A stretch of 64,000 bases of DNA, taken from NCBI GenBank assembly GCA_963849635.1, contig CAWKIA010000024.1, positions 186,001 to 250,000 of the forward strand, read 5' to 3'. Below are positions 1 to 9,616 of the stretch, one piece after another. The stretch comes from CAVRUD01 sp963849635 (GTDB taxonomy: Bacteria > Chloroflexota > Chloroflexia > Thermomicrobiales > UBA6265). The position numbers and the translations under genes were made by a program. The notes beneath the pieces are model-generated. The model ran no database searches. It was given only the letters and a program-made list of their open reading frames with translations, and was not told where the DNA came from. The number at the start of each line of letters is the position of its first letter. The first letter of the stretch is position 1.

Positions 1-468
1 CGCGCCTCGTTGTTGCCAAGTCTCGACGATTTGGTGGCCGTGGAGCGGGATGGCGACGAGCAGGGTCGAGAGGAGGGCCTGCTTGGCGAGGTCTGGATCT
101 CCGACTTCGGTGATGTCGCGAATGACGGTGTCGATCTCGGCGACCGTCAAGTGGGCGACATCGACTTTGATCCCGCCAGTGACGAACTCCTCTTCGAGGG
201 CACCGACGGCACCGGGATCGGCAAATGTGCGCTGATGAGAAATCGAAACGTCGGCCAATCCGTCACGACGCTGGGCATCGGTAGGTATTGTGGACCAGGC
301 AACGCACAGTTCAATGTCCGACCAATGATCGTCCCAGCCGCGAGCGACCGAGCCGCCGACGAAGACCACCATGACGCCGGGCACAGACGCGTAAGACACG
401 CCGAGGTCGGACGCGATCCGAAGCCGGCTTGCATGAGTGACCGGGTTGTGTACGGAGCCGTTCGTCAC
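1..468 (-). CDS. Nucleotidyltransferase-fold protein, C-terminus off the left edge
   Basis: The minus-strand frame opens with GTG at 468 and stays open to the window edge, giving 156 residues. Residues 37-53 contain GGSVARGWDDHWSDIEL, the nucleotidyltransferase signature (Gly-Gly/Ser, then a spaced D-x-E that binds metal). This places it in the DNA polymerase beta-like superfamily, in a branch similar to aminoglycoside nucleotidyltransferases. The substrate cannot be told. The GTG follows directly on the TAG of the upstream regulator (469-471), so the two genes are probably co-transcribed and translationally coupled. A second gene of the same fold lies at 27125-27970 with a comparable motif. 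The missing C-terminus prevents a better family assignment. Confidence 0.75.
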   Translation of the reverse strand, partial: MTNGSVHNPVTHASRLRIASDLGVSYASVPGVMVVFVGGSVARGWDDHWSDIELCVAWSTIPTDAQRRDGLADVSISHQRTFADPGAVGALEEEFVTGGIKVDVAHLTVAEIDTVIRDITEVGDPDLAKQALLSTLLVAIPLHGHQIVETWQQRGA

Positions 469-2985
469 CTAAACCAAACCGTTGCGAACGGCGAAGGAGG
501 CGGCTGCCGTCCGTGAAGGGACGCCCAGCTTGTTGAGGATGTTGGTCACGTGGGTCATGGCGGTGCGGTGGCTGATGAAGAGCCCTTCGCCGATCTCCCG
601 GTCGGACATGCCTTCGACGAGGAGGCGGAGGACCTCGATCTCGCGCTTGGTCAGGCCTGCCTTGGTGGCGGCGTCGGGGAGGGCGGCCGCTGGCGGCGGC
701 GCGGCAGAGAGTTGGGCCGGGATGTCGGCGGCCTCGTCGGCGATCTGCTCGAAGTGCTGCGACCGGCCGGAGATCTGGGCGGCGCTGAATGGCTCGGCGC
801 CGAGGGTTGCCCTGGCCCGGGCGAGATCCTTGTCCTGAGCTGTCTGGTCGGTGGCGGAGAGGGAGACGCCGATTTCGGCGCGGAGAGCCTCCGCCGCGGC
901 GAAGGCCCGGACTGCCATGGTCGCGAGGGGGGCAGGACCGGACGCCGCCAGCCCTCCCAGGCCGGCCAACGATTCGGCGATGCCGCGACGGTCGCCTTCG
1001 TCGACACGGAGGGCAAGGCTTTCGGCGTAAAGGCGGCCAGCGGTCGCGGCATCACCCCGGTCGCGGGTGACTTCGGCGAGGTTTGCGAGCGAGAGGGCGC
1101 TGCCGCCCGGGTTTCCGAGCTGGCGCCAGAGGACGAGCGCGTCCTCGTAGTACGACGCCGCCCTGTCGCGGTCGCCCTGGGCGTAGGCGACGACGCCCAG
1201 GTTGTTGAGGGCCATCGCCGCCCGGGACTCGTCGCCGAGCTGGCGCCAGGTCGAATAGGCCTCGGTGTAGAGATCCTGCGCCCGGACGAGATCGCCCTGG
1301 CGGCGGGCGACAAGCCCGAGGTTGTTCAGGGTGGCGGCCAGGTCGTGCGGGTCACCGAGGCCGCGGAAGATGGCCAGGGCCTCTTCTTGTAAGGAGGTGG
1401 CCTGCTCGTAGTCACCCTGCTCAAGGGCAAGGATGCCCAGGTTGGTGAGGGTCGCGGCGATGCTGGGCCGGTCGTCCAGGGAGCGCCAGATTGCCAGGCT
1501 TTCGCTGTGGAGTTCAAACGCGCGTTGATAGTCGCCCTGGCGGCGGATGATGGTGGCAAGGATCGAGAGGGCCGTTGCTTTTGTCGACTGGGAGGCGCCC
1601 GGCACGGCGAGGGCGCGGGTCAGCCATCCTCCCCCTTCGGAGAGGTGACCGCGCCCTTCCCAGAAGCCGCAGAGCATCCAGGCGATCTGCTGGGCGGTCT
1701 CGCCTTCGCCACTATCGATGGCCCAGGTGAGGGCGGCGCGGAAGTTGTCGAGTTCGGCGTCGAGCCGGTTGAGCCAGGCCGCTTGCTCGTGTCCGACCAG
1801 GGCGACCTCCGCCTCCTTGGCCAGGCCGAGATACCAGCGAGCGTGACAGCGGCCCAGCGCGTCGGCCTCGCCGCTGGCATTGAGCTGTTCGAGAGCGTAG
1901 TCCCGGATCGTCTCGAGCATGCGGAAGCGGGGATCGCCGCTGATGTCCTCACCCTGGCGGAGAAGGCTGTGATCGACCAGGGCAGCCAGGCCGTCGAAGA
2001 TGGAGGGGGAGACGGAGAAAGACTCTCCCTCATCGCCGACAACATCCTCGGCGGCTTCGAGCGTGGCGCCGCCAGCGAAGACGGCGAGGCGGCGAAAGAC
2101 GATTTGCTCGTCAGGAGTGAGGAGCTCGTGGGACCAGGCGATGGTGTCGCGCAGCGTTTGGTGGCGCTCGGGTAGGTCGCGAGGTCCGCCGGTCAGAACG
2201 GAGAGGCGGTTGCCGAGACGGGCCAGCATGGCGGGCGGCGCGAGCAACTTGACACGGGCGGCGGCCAGTTCGATCGCGAGCGGGAGGCCATCCAGCCGAT
2301 GACAGATCGCTACCAGGGAGGGGGCGTTGTCGGCGGTCAAGTCGAAGTCCGGGCGGACTGCCTGGGCGCGGTCCAGGAAAAGGGCAATGGCAGGGGTGGT
2401 GGCCAGTTCCTCGATTGGCGGGAGCTTGCGCGGGTCAGGCAGGGACAGCGGTGGGACCGGATACTCGCGTTCGCCGCGTAGTCGCATGGTTGTCCGGCTG
2501 GTGACGAGCAGCGTCAGGTCCGGGCTGCTGGTCAGGAGTTGGGACGCCAGGGGGACGGCGCTGACGAGTTGCTCGAAGTTATCGAGGATGATCAGGACCT
2601 GTCGGCCGGCCAGAGCGGCGACAAGCCGCTCCTGGAGGGGCGATTCGCCCTCCTCGCGGAGCCCGAGGCCCCGGGCGATCATCGACAGGGCAACGACCGG
2701 GTCACGAGCCACCGCCAACGAGATGAAGGCGACACCACCGGGGAAGTCGGGCCGGAGCAGGCCGGCCAGCTGCAACGCCAGGCGGGTCTTGCCGACACCG
2801 CCGGGGCCGGTCAGGGTGACGAGTCGCACATCCTGGCGGCGCAGCAGATCCCCGATCGCGGCCAGTTCGGTGTCGCGGCCCAGAATCGGCGTTAAGGGCA
2901 CAGGAGGCAGCGGCAGGTTGGCGAGGGCGTGCGACGCACCTGCCTCTCCCGCAATCTCGTGTGTAGCGAACGAAGCGCTGGTCAC
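469..2985 (-). CDS. Large ATPase-TPR-LuxR transcriptional regulator
   Basis: This 838-residue regulator has three parts. An NB-ARC/AAA-like ATPase lies near residues 30-400, with Walker A GPGGVGKT at 60-67 and Walker B LIILDNFE at 131-138. A tetratricopeptide-like helical repeat region covers about 400-720. A LuxR-type helix-turn-helix occupies the last 60 residues ([12 protein letters not shown]...). The architecture matches the bacterial LuxR/AfsR-like ATPase regulators, in which nucleotide and ligand state control DNA binding. Target genes cannot be read from sequence. The start is GTG at 2985 with a weak purine-rich site (AAAGAGAT) upstream. A paralogue of the same design lies at 45348-47897. 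It probably forms a two-gene unit with the nucleotidyltransferase immediately downstream. Confidence 0.93.
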   Translation of the reverse strand: MTSASFATHEIAGEAGASHALANLPLPPVPLTPILGRDTELAAIGDLLRRQDVRLVTLTGPGGVGKTRLALQLAGLLRPDFPGGVAFISLAVARDPVVALSMIARGLGLREEGESPLQERLVAALAGRQVLIILDNFEQLVSAVPLASQLLTSSPDLTLLVTSRTTMRLRGEREYPVPPLSLPDPRKLPPIEELATTPAIALFLDRAQAVRPDFDLTADNAPSLVAICHRLDGLPLAIELAAARVKLLAPPAMLARLGNRLSVLTGGPRDLPERHQTLRDTIAWSHELLTPDEQIVFRRLAVFAGGATLEAAEDVVGDEGESFSVSPSIFDGLAALVDHSLLRQGEDISGDPRFRMLETIRDYALEQLNASGEADALGRCHARWYLGLAKEAEVALVGHEQAAWLNRLDAELDNFRAALTWAIDSGEGETAQQIAWMLCGFWEGRGHLSEGGGWLTRALAVPGASQSTKATALSILATIIRRQGDYQRAFELHSESLAIWRSLDDRPSIAATLTNLGILALEQGDYEQATSLQEEALAIFRGLGDPHDLAATLNNLGLVARRQGDLVRAQDLYTEAYSTWRQLGDESRAAMALNNLGVVAYAQGDRDRAASYYEDALVLWRQLGNPGGSALSLANLAEVTRDRGDAATAGRLYAESLALRVDEGDRRGIAESLAGLGGLAASGPAPLATMAVRAFAAAEALRAEIGVSLSATDQTAQDKDLARARATLGAEPFSAAQISGRSQHFEQIADEAADIPAQLSAAPPPAAALPDAATKAGLTKREIEVLRLLVEGMSDREIGEGLFISHRTAMTHVTNILNKLGVPSRTAAASFAVRNGLV

Positions 2986-3252
2986 GATCTCTTTGCCTAA
3001 GCCTGAGGCAATCGATAGCGCGTGGAGCGCTCGGTTACCTCATCACTACCCGACGAATGCGGCCATGGAATCACGGGCCGAACGGGGAACACCGACTCTA
3101 GGTGCATGATGCGTGCGGGTTACTCTGCCCGTCAACCGTTCCGGGTGGGATAACCGGGGTGCGCCTGCCGGCGTGGTAGGATCGAGATCTTTGGGCGGGG
3201 CGACAGGGTCAAGGCGCGAACGGAGCCGCGCCGGGGCGGAAGGAGCGAGACG

Positions 3253-3966
3253 ATGCGGGTCGCGGTGATGTCCGATATCCACGGGTTCGATCTTGCTCTG
3301 GAGGCTGTGATCGCCGATCTGGAGCGCCACGAACCCCTGGACCAGATTGTCGTGGCTGGGGATCTATGCGAGGTCGGCCCGGGTCCGGCATCAGTCCTCG
3401 CGATCCTCCAGGAGAAGGCCAGCGATCCGCGCTGGACGGTGCTGACGGGCAATACGGACCGCGACATCGTCGAATCGGCGCGCGACGGCCTGGAGTACGT
3501 CGTCGACCAGATCGGCCCCGAGGGTATCTCCTACCTGGCCTCGCTGCCCTTCTCGCACCGGATCACCCCGCCGGGCGGTACATCGCCCGGCGACGATCTC
3601 CTCGTGGTTCACGCCAACCCCTACAACCTGGACGATCGGCTTGACCCATCGTGGAGCGACGCCGATCTCAAGCAGGTGATTGGCGACACCCGGGCGAAGG
3701 CGATCGCCTTTGGCCATATCCACATCTGTTACATACGCGACGTGGACGGCATTTTACTGGTCGATGTCTCCGCCGTCGGCAACCCGAAGGACGGTGATTT
3801 GCGCTGCGCCTACGGCATCATCGAGTGGGATTCGGACAGCAGGGCATGGCAGGCGGTCATCCACCGGCTGGACTACCCGATCGAAGAGACGGAAGAGCAG
3901 ATCCTCAACAGCGAATTGCCCAAGCCGGAAAAGACGCTCAAGAAGCTTTTGCGCGCGTCGTACTGA
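3253..3966 (+). CDS. Calcineurin-like metallophosphoesterase
   Basis: This 237-residue protein carries the full metallophosphoesterase metal-binding set: D8-x-H10 (SDIHG), GD at 36-37, GN at 66-67 (TGNTD), H120 (VVHAN) and GHIH at 154-157. Proteins of this YfcE/YmdB-like group bind two metal ions and cleave phosphodiesters or phosphomonoesters; the natural substrate is not predictable. There is no signal peptide, so it is cytoplasmic. A purine-rich site (GGAAGGAG) precedes the ATG. It stands alone, divergent from the LuxR-type regulator. Confidence 0.9.
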   Translation: MRVAVMSDIHGFDLALEAVIADLERHEPLDQIVVAGDLCEVGPGPASVLAILQEKASDPRWTVLTGNTDRDIVESARDGLEYVVDQIGPEGISYLASLPFSHRITPPGGTSPGDDLLVVHANPYNLDDRLDPSWSDADLKQVIGDTRAKAIAFGHIHICYIRDVDGILLVDVSAVGNPKDGDLRCAYGIIEWDSDSRAWQAVIHRLDYPIEETEEQILNSELPKPEKTLKKLLRASY

Positions 3967-4082
3967 TCGCGGAACCTGACACTGACAGGGGTACGAGGTT
4001 AACTGGCCAGGACGGAGTTGCGAGTGCCGGCGTTCGGCGCCCGGCGTTCGGCGCCGCATGGCCACGAGTCCGTCCCGATCTC

Positions 4083-4236
4083 CCCTGTCATCCCGAGCTT
4101 GTCGAGGGATCTAGAGGGAGATGACGCCCCGATGGCGCCGCCGTCTCCGAGAGGACGACACCGTTTTCTCGGAGGCCGGAGCTTCGTCGAGACTACGCGC
4201 CTTTCGAGATTCCTCGACAAGCTCGGAATGACAGGG
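4083..4236. repeat. Inverted-repeat intergenic element, 30-bp arms
   Basis: Left arm 4083-4112 and right arm 4207-4236 are reverse complements with two mismatches in 30 bases; both begin CCCTGTCAT from the outside. The roughly 94-base centre has no coding signal. The element sits between the phosphoesterase and the MFS gene and would fold into a long hairpin. Elements whose translations read like CHPELVEG are common in bacterial intergenic DNA and often create spurious short proteins. I recognise the type but not a named family. Confidence 0.8.
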
Positions 4237-4375
4237 AATGCCGGCGCGCCATCGACGCGCCGTGACTGCGAACGCAAAAAACCACCTTCAAGGACACTCC
4301 TTGTCATTTCTTGTCAGGCCGCCGTGTGACGCGGGGATCATTGAGGGGCACGGACGCCGGTACCATGCGGCGCGG

Positions 4376-5926
4376 GTGGAGCCCGCCGAGACGCCGGCTG
4401 CTGGGACGTGGGTGCTGGCGGCGACGATCCTCGGGTCGAGCATGGTCTTTATCGACGGCTCGGTCGTGAACGTGGCGTTGCCCGCGATCCAGAACGATCT
4501 GGATGCGACCGCCGCCCAGACCCAGTGGGTGGTGGCGTCGTACGCGCTCTTCCTGGCGGCGCTGATCCTGGTCGGAGGGTCGTTTGGGGATCACTTCGGG
4601 CGGCGCCGGATCTTCGTGATCGGGACGGTGTTGTTCGCGCTGACGTCGATCTGGTGCGGCCTCGCGCCGAACGTCGAGATGTTGATCACCGCCCGGGCGG
4701 CCCAGGGGATCGCCGGGGCGCTGCTGACTCCGGCCAGCCTGGCGATTATCAGCGCGACGTTCAGCGACGAGGGGGAGCGGGGCCGGGCGATCGGCACCTG
4801 GTCGGGGTTTACGGCGATCACCTCGGCCGCGGGCCCTGTCATGGGCGGTTGGCTGGTCGAGAATCTCTCGTGGCGCTGGATCTTCTTTCTCAACATCCCG
4901 TTTGCGGTCGCCGTCCTCGGCATCGCCCTCACTAAGTTGCCGGAGAGCAAGGAGCACATGCCCCGGCGGCTGGATTGGACTGGGTCCGCACTGGCAACGG
5001 TCGGGCTGGGAGGATTGGTTTTTGGCCTGATTGAGGCTCCGGCTGATGGCTGGGGAGATCCACTCGTCCTCGGGAGCCTGCTCGTTGGGGTCGCGGCGTT
5101 GATCGGGTTCGTGCTGGTCGAGTGGCGGAGCCGGGAGCCAATGATGCCGCTGGGACTCTTCTCGTCGCGCACGTTCAGCGGCACAAACCTGCTCACCTTC
5201 CTGCTCTACGCCGCGCTGGGCGGGGCGCTCTACTACTTTCCGTTCTTGCTGATCGAGGTCCAGGGGTACTCGTCGACGGCCGCGGGCGCGGCTTTCCTGC
5301 CATTCGTGCTGCTGATGTTCGGGTTGTCGAGCTGGTCAGGGGGATTGACGGCCAAGTACGGGGCAAAGCTGCCCCTGGCGATCGGGCCGCTGATTGCGGC
5401 AGCCGGTTTCCTGCTCCTGGCGGTGCCGGGGATAACATCCAACTACTGGACGAGTTACTTCCCGGGGGTGGTGGTACTTGGCATTGGCATGGCGATCACC
5501 GTGGCGCCGCTGACGACGGCGGTGATGGGAGCGGTCGATAGGGACAGGGCGGGGATCGCCTCTGGGGTCAACAACGCCGTCTCCCGAGCGGCCTCGCTGC
5601 TGGCGATCGCGCTCTTCGGGATCATGGTTGCGGCTGCCTTCGAGAACTCACTCGATGACCGGATCGCCGATCTTTCCCTGGCGCCAGAGGCCCAGGCAGC
5701 CGTCGATGCCGAGAAGGACCAGCTGGCGGCGGCCCAGCCGCCGCCCGGACTGGACTCCGCCACGACCGAGGCGGTGAACGAAGCCTACGACCGCTCCTTC
5801 CTGTCGAGCTTTCGCCTGGCGATGATCGTGGCGGCGGTAATGTCTGTGCTCAGTGCGTTGAGCGCCTGGCTGCTCGTGGCGGGCAAAGAGCCGGGGCCAC
5901 CGCCGGGGGGCGGCGGGGTATCCTGA
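4376..5926 (+). CDS. DHA2-family MFS drug exporter (EmrB/QacA type)
   Basis: This is a polytopic membrane protein with about 14 hydrophobic segments and the major-facilitator motifs: motif A GSFGDHFGRRR and antiporter motif C around GPVMGGWLVE. The family uses the proton gradient to expel amphipathic drugs, and the length (about 516 residues) is normal for DHA2 members. I chose GTG at 4376 because an earlier in-frame ATG at 4238 begins one base after the inverted-repeat arm and would add 46 residues of non-membrane, repeat-derived sequence. The specific substrate is unknown and no regulator is adjacent. Confidence 0.88.
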   Translation: MEPAETPAAGTWVLAATILGSSMVFIDGSVVNVALPAIQNDLDATAAQTQWVVASYALFLAALILVGGSFGDHFGRRRIFVIGTVLFALTSIWCGLAPNVEMLITARAAQGIAGALLTPASLAIISATFSDEGERGRAIGTWSGFTAITSAAGPVMGGWLVENLSWRWIFFLNIPFAVAVLGIALTKLPESKEHMPRRLDWTGSALATVGLGGLVFGLIEAPADGWGDPLVLGSLLVGVAALIGFVLVEWRSREPMMPLGLFSSRTFSGTNLLTFLLYAALGGALYYFPFLLIEVQGYSSTAAGAAFLPFVLLMFGLSSWSGGLTAKYGAKLPLAIGPLIAAAGFLLLAVPGITSNYWTSYFPGVVVLGIGMAITVAPLTTAVMGAVDRDRAGIASGVNNAVSRAASLLAIALFGIMVAAAFENSLDDRIADLSLAPEAQAAVDAEKDQLAAAQPPPGLDSATTEAVNEAYDRSFLSSFRLAMIVAAVMSVLSALSAWLLVAGKEPGPPPGGGGVS

Positions 5927-5985
5927 CGCAAACTTCGCACGCTCGGCCGTACTGAGTGAAATCGACGACGAAGGAGAGCACCGAC

Positions 5986-6255
5986 GTGACCGATATCACC
6001 TGCTCCCACCTCGACCAGATTCGCGACGTGACTCCCAGCGCCGACGGCTGCGAGGATTGCTTGAGGATCGGAGACACCTGGCATCATCTTCGCCTGTGCC
6101 TGATCTGTGGGCACGTCGGCTGCTGCGACTCGTCCAAGAACAAGCACGCGACCGCCCACTTCCATGAGACCGGTCACCCGATCGTGCGATCGTTCGAGCC
6201 GGGCGAAGATTGGGCTTGGTGTTATGTCGATCAAATCATCTTGCAGCCGTCGTAG
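5986..6255 (+). CDS. Stand-alone UBP-type zinc finger protein
   Basis: The 89-residue protein is essentially one UBP-type zinc finger: paired cysteines (CEDC, CLICG, CC) and histidines (HATAHFHETGH) in the usual order, ending in VRSFEPGEDWAWCYVD. In eukaryotes this finger binds the ubiquitin C-terminus; small bacterial versions of unknown role are known. GTG at 5986 is preferred over ATG at 5956 because AAGGAGAG at 5971-5978 is correctly spaced for it. The gene is 59 bases downstream of the MFS gene and could be co-transcribed. Confidence 0.85.
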   Translation: MTDITCSHLDQIRDVTPSADGCEDCLRIGDTWHHLRLCLICGHVGCCDSSKNKHATAHFHETGHPIVRSFEPGEDWAWCYVDQIILQPS

Positions 6256-6287
6256 CCGCACGCGGCACACTAGGGAATGGAGATCCA

Positions 6288-6740
6288 TTGGCTAGGGCGC
6301 CATTCCAGGTCTTGGTTTTCCCCTACCGTCGTCAGGACGACGGTGAGTTTGCCTACGCGGTTTTCAGACGCGGCGATGACGGGATGCGGCAGGCCATCGC
6401 CGGTGGCGGCGAGGACGATGAGTCGCCACTGGAGGCCGCGAGGCGGGAAGCGTGGGAGGAGGCGGGGATCGAGCCTAGCTGCCCACTCTTGGAACTAGCC
6501 TCGTGTGCCAGTATCCCGGTGATCCACTTTGCCGAGTTTCGGGAAAGGGAAGACCTGTTCGTCATCCCCGAGTATTGCTTCGCGGTCGAGGTTGCCGAGA
6601 GCAATCTGCATATCTCGGGCGAGCACGTGGAGTATTCCTGGTTGCCATATTCCGAGGCGCACGCTGTCCTGCGCTGGGACAGCAACAAGACCGCGCTGTG
6701 GGAGTTGAACCGTCGATTGGAGTTATCGCGTTCGCGCTAG
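6288..6740 (+). CDS. Nudix hydrolase
   Basis: A complete Nudix box is present from the TTG start: G39-x5-E45-x7-R53-E54-x-x-E57-E58-x-G60-I61. The family hydrolyses nucleoside diphosphates linked to another group. The N-terminal FQVLVFPYRR and the short length (150 residues) resemble dihydroneopterin triphosphate pyrophosphatase and dATP pyrophosphohydrolase types, but the substrate is a guess. TTG at 6288 is preceded by GGAG at 6279-6282; an in-frame upstream ATG at 6210 would overlap the zinc-finger gene. It converges on the TetR gene. Confidence 0.87.
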   Translation: MARAPFQVLVFPYRRQDDGEFAYAVFRRGDDGMRQAIAGGGEDDESPLEAARREAWEEAGIEPSCPLLELASCASIPVIHFAEFREREDLFVIPEYCFAVEVAESNLHISGEHVEYSWLPYSEAHAVLRWDSNKTALWELNRRLELSRSR

Positions 6741-6772
6741 CCGGTCGACCCGCTCGCGTTGGGACGCGCTCG

Positions 6773-7374
6773 TCATTCAACAGCGCGGAGGACCATGGCG
6801 GCGACACGCCCCGTGAAGTCAGCATCGAGCGAGTCTTGGGTGACGAGCAGGCGGAAGTAGAGGGGGGCGACGAGCAGTTCGACGGCGAGCTTGGTGTCGA
6901 CCGAGGCGGCGATCTCGCCGCGCTCGACCGCCCGGGCAAAGATCGCGTCGATCTGCTCCACGCGGTGGGGCCAGTATTGTCCCCGGGCGTCTGTCGCGGC
7001 GGCGCGGGGGGCGGGAACGGTGGCGCGCACGAGTTCGGCGCCCAGGGGTGAGGTGAGGAAGGCGATGCTCTGCGCAAGGAACCGGACAGGTCGCCACGAA
7101 GGGTGCCGGTGTCCGGGATTGGGATCTCCTCACCGATATGGGTGCGCACGGCATCGACAATCAGCGCCTCCCGGGAGCCCCAGCGACGATAGATCGAGGT
7201 CTCGTGGACGCCGGACCGGGCCGCGACCTGAGGAATGCCGAAGTCGTTTCCCTCATCACGCAAGAGCGCAATGGTCGCGTCCAGGACGGCGGCCCGCACT
7301 CGGGCGCTGCGTCCACCGGTGCGAGGACGCGGGCGGGAGCCTGCCTGCGCATTGGGATCGCCTTCAGAGTTCAT
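6773..7374 (-). CDS. TetR/AcrR-family repressor, frameshifted near 7074
   Basis: The N-terminal 85 residues form a TetR helix-turn-helix (AAVLDATIALL, then GVHETSIYRRWGSREAL). The ligand-binding C-terminal half continues in another frame from about 7074 (QSIAFLTSPLG onward) to TGA at 6773. Joining the two by one base restores a normal TetR of about 200 residues, so a one-base deletion in the sequence is likely. It is divergent from the esterase gene, and two near-identical palindromes lie between them at 7419-7441 and 7464-7486. It therefore probably represses itself and the esterase. The start ATG at 7374 has AGGAG upstream. Confidence 0.82.
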
Positions 7375-7418
7375 CGCAACTCCTGGATTGACTGCGTCGG
7401 ATTGGATCGTGCGGAATT

Positions 7419-7441
7419 CTAACGCAGGTGTATTGCGTTAG
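7419..7441. promoter_or_regulatory. Putative TetR operator 1
   Basis: A 23-bp site of the form CTAACGCA-N7-TGCGTTAG has perfect 8-bp arms. It lies in the divergent promoter region between the TetR gene and the esterase gene, 45 bp from a second copy. Size and symmetry fit a TetR dimer site. Confidence 0.75.
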
Positions 7442-7463
7442 TGAAAGACTCCTGTTAGATTCG

Positions 7464-7486
7464 CTAACGCAGATCCACTGCATTAG
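7464..7486. promoter_or_regulatory. Putative TetR operator 2
   Basis: This second 23-bp copy has the form CTAACGCA-N7-TGCATTAG and differs from operator 1 by one arm base. It ends 23 bases before the esterase ATG, so a bound repressor would block transcription or initiation there. Confidence 0.73.
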
Positions 7487-7509
7487 AGACCAAACACAGG
7501 AGTGGTTCC

Positions 7510-8711
7510 ATGCATCAAGTTTTTGCTGACGAGACGTTTGCGTTCGAGTGGTTGCGCACGGTGGGGCACGCTCCGTACGGGGCGGCGGACATCGGAGAGT
7601 GTTTGGCGGTTGTCGATCGGATCGACAACGGCGACATGGAGAGCTGGCACCGTGAGTGGGTCCGGCTCGCCGAGCGGGTGCGCTGCGAAGCCGAGACGAC
7701 GGCGGCGGGCGGACACGACGTCAGCGCCCGGGGCGCCTTCTTGCGCGCGTCCAATTACTATCGGGCGGCAGAGTTTTCCTGCACGAGCACCCCGATGATC
7801 CCCGGATTCTCGCCACCTGGCGGGCGAGCCGGGACGCCTTTGCGCGGGCGGCGGCGCTCCTGCCTCACCCGGCCGAACCGGTTGCGATCCCCTATGGCGG
7901 CTCGACGCTGGCCGGTTATCTCTATCGTCCGGATGACAGCCCGGCCCCGCGCCCGACGATCATTTTCCATGGCGGCCTCGATTCCACTCTGGAAGAGCTG
8001 TACCCAGCCGCCGCCGCGGCGTTGGTGGAGCGGGGCTATGCCTGCCTGACCTTCACTGGGCCGGGACAGGGACGCGCCATCCGTGAGCAGGGATTGCCAT
8101 TCCGGCCAGATTGGGAGGTTGTGGTGAGGCAGGTGGTCGACTATGCCCTGAGACGGCCCGAGATCGACCCTGCCAAGATCGCCTTGCTCGGCTGGAGCCT
8201 GGGCGGTTATCTGGCGCCGCGAGCGGCTGCGTTCGAGCATCGCCTAGCCGCACTGATTGCCTGGGACGGAGCGTTCGACAACTTTGCCGCTGGGCTGCCG
8301 ATGTTGCCCGAGGGGACGCAGGAAACCGCTGCTGCAACCCTCACCAACGACCCGCATGCATTCGATGACCACTTCCGAGCGATGATCGAGACCCATACCG
8401 GGGCACGCTGGGCTTTTACCCACGGGATGTGGGCCTTTGGGGTGAAGTCGCCCGGGGAACTCATCGCGGCGGGGCTGGATTACAACCTGCACGGGCTGGC
8501 AGAACGGATCACCTGCCCGACGCTTGTCTGCGCGGCCGAAGACGATCCCTTCTGGCAGGGGCAGCCGCAGCAGCTCTACGACGCGCTCACCTGCCCAAAG
8601 ACGTTCCTGAACTTCACCAGTGAGGAAGGGGCGGGTGAGCACTGCCACGTCGGCGCGCACACCCTGTTTCACCAGCGGGCATTCGACTGGTTGGATGAGG
8701 TGTTGGCCTAG
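7510..8711 (+). CDS. Alpha/beta hydrolase (FrsA/esterase-like), frameshifted near 7775
   Basis: The N-terminal helical cap (about 88 residues) is in one frame and the hydrolase domain in another. The break is at the TTTT run at 7774-7777; a fifth T restores EFFLHEHP and a single protein of about 400 residues. The catalytic domain has the nucleophile elbow GWSLGG, an oxyanion region FHGGLDST, an acid in the CAAEDDP loop and a late His (GEHCH). The cap plus hydrolase layout resembles FrsA and 2,6-dihydroxypseudooxynicotine hydrolase relatives; the substrate is unknown. AGGAG at 7498-7502 supports the ATG. Expression is probably controlled by the divergent TetR through the two operators. Confidence 0.83.
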
Positions 8712-8761
8712 GCGAAATCTCGGACCCGAGAACGAATTTGGATGGTTGGATGGGCGGAAAT

Positions 8762-8793
8762 CGGGGCCCAGGGTCCTAGGACCCTGGGCCCCG
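8762..8793. terminator. 32-bp perfect palindrome between convergent genes
   Basis: CGGGGCCCAGGGTCCT is followed at once by its exact reverse complement, with no spacer. It lies between the convergent esterase (ends 8711) and PH-domain gene (ends 8799). Position suggests a bidirectional terminator, but there is no T tract, and perfect loopless symmetry is also compatible with a protein-binding site or a repeat element. Confidence 0.6.
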
Positions 8794-8798
8794 GATCG

Positions 8799-9350
8799 TT
8801 AAACGTCCTCGCGGCGGTAGACCCGGCGGCGGATCTCCTCGGCGCGAGCAGCCTGGCGGATGAGGTCGGAGACGCGCTGGGGATCGCCGATGTCCTTGAA
8901 CCTGAACTCGGGGTGGCTGGGGTCGGAGCTGACCACGGTGACATGGCCGACACCGAGGAGACGCTGGAGAACTCCACGATCGATCCGGATGTCGTTGGTC
9001 CGATAGAGTTCCACGATCTCCGTGCCTTTGGAGATGAAGCCCCGCTCCTGGATGATGCGCTCGTTCGTGACTTTGTAGCGGATGGTCAGCCAGGCGATCG
9101 GGCCCGTTAGGAATGCGGGACGCCCCTCCCAAAGCTGGCGCTCTCCCCCCGGTTCGCCGTCGAGGTCACGGCCGATAGCCGAGCCGTCGTCGGCGATAAT
9201 CCGCCCCTGGGCATCGGCGGCGATCCCGCCCGGCGGCGGCGCCATCACGTTCTGAGCGTCAGCGACATCGCTGAGCTGGCGGCCGCAGCCCTTGCAGAAC
9301 TTGGCGCCGTCTTCGTTCTGGGTTCCGCACTCCGGGCAAAACACCGCCAT
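8799..9350 (-). CDS. Zinc-ribbon plus bacterial PH-domain protein
   Basis: From ATG at 9350 the 183-residue protein begins with a zinc ribbon (CPECG-x9-CKGCG) followed by a short Gly/Pro-rich linker. It ends with a bacterial Pleckstrin-homology-like domain (bPH_2 type) recognisable from RYKVTNERIIQERGF, TEIVELYRTNDIR and VGHVTVVSSDP. Such domains often sit at the membrane, but no transmembrane segment is evident here. Function is unknown. An earlier in-frame start near 9545 would add a basic stretch with no domain signal. Confidence 0.82.
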   Translation of the reverse strand: MAVFCPECGTQNEDGAKFCKGCGRQLSDVADAQNVMAPPPGGIAADAQGRIIADDGSAIGRDLDGEPGGERQLWEGRPAFLTGPIAWLTIRYKVTNERIIQERGFISKGTEIVELYRTNDIRIDRGVLQRLLGVGHVTVVSSDPSHPEFRFKDIGDPQRVSDLIRQAARAEEIRRRVYRREDV

Positions 9351-9616
9351 GGTCGTCTTCCTCACCTGCGAGATCGGCCGAAGGATACGCTTGGTGACTA
9401 CCGGCCGGGTCCCGCGGTTCACTGCTGCACGCGAGGACGGAATACGAATATCCCGTCGTCCATTCGGAAGATGATAGCAGGGCAACGGTTGCCTGCCAGA
9501 GGCGGTGTAACCGCGATGTCGATTTCCGGACGACCCGTTCGTCATTTGGGTGCGACGGTCGGATGGCCGTCACCGGGGCGGCCATCGGCAGAGGCCGCGA
9601 TGGAGGCAGACACGAG

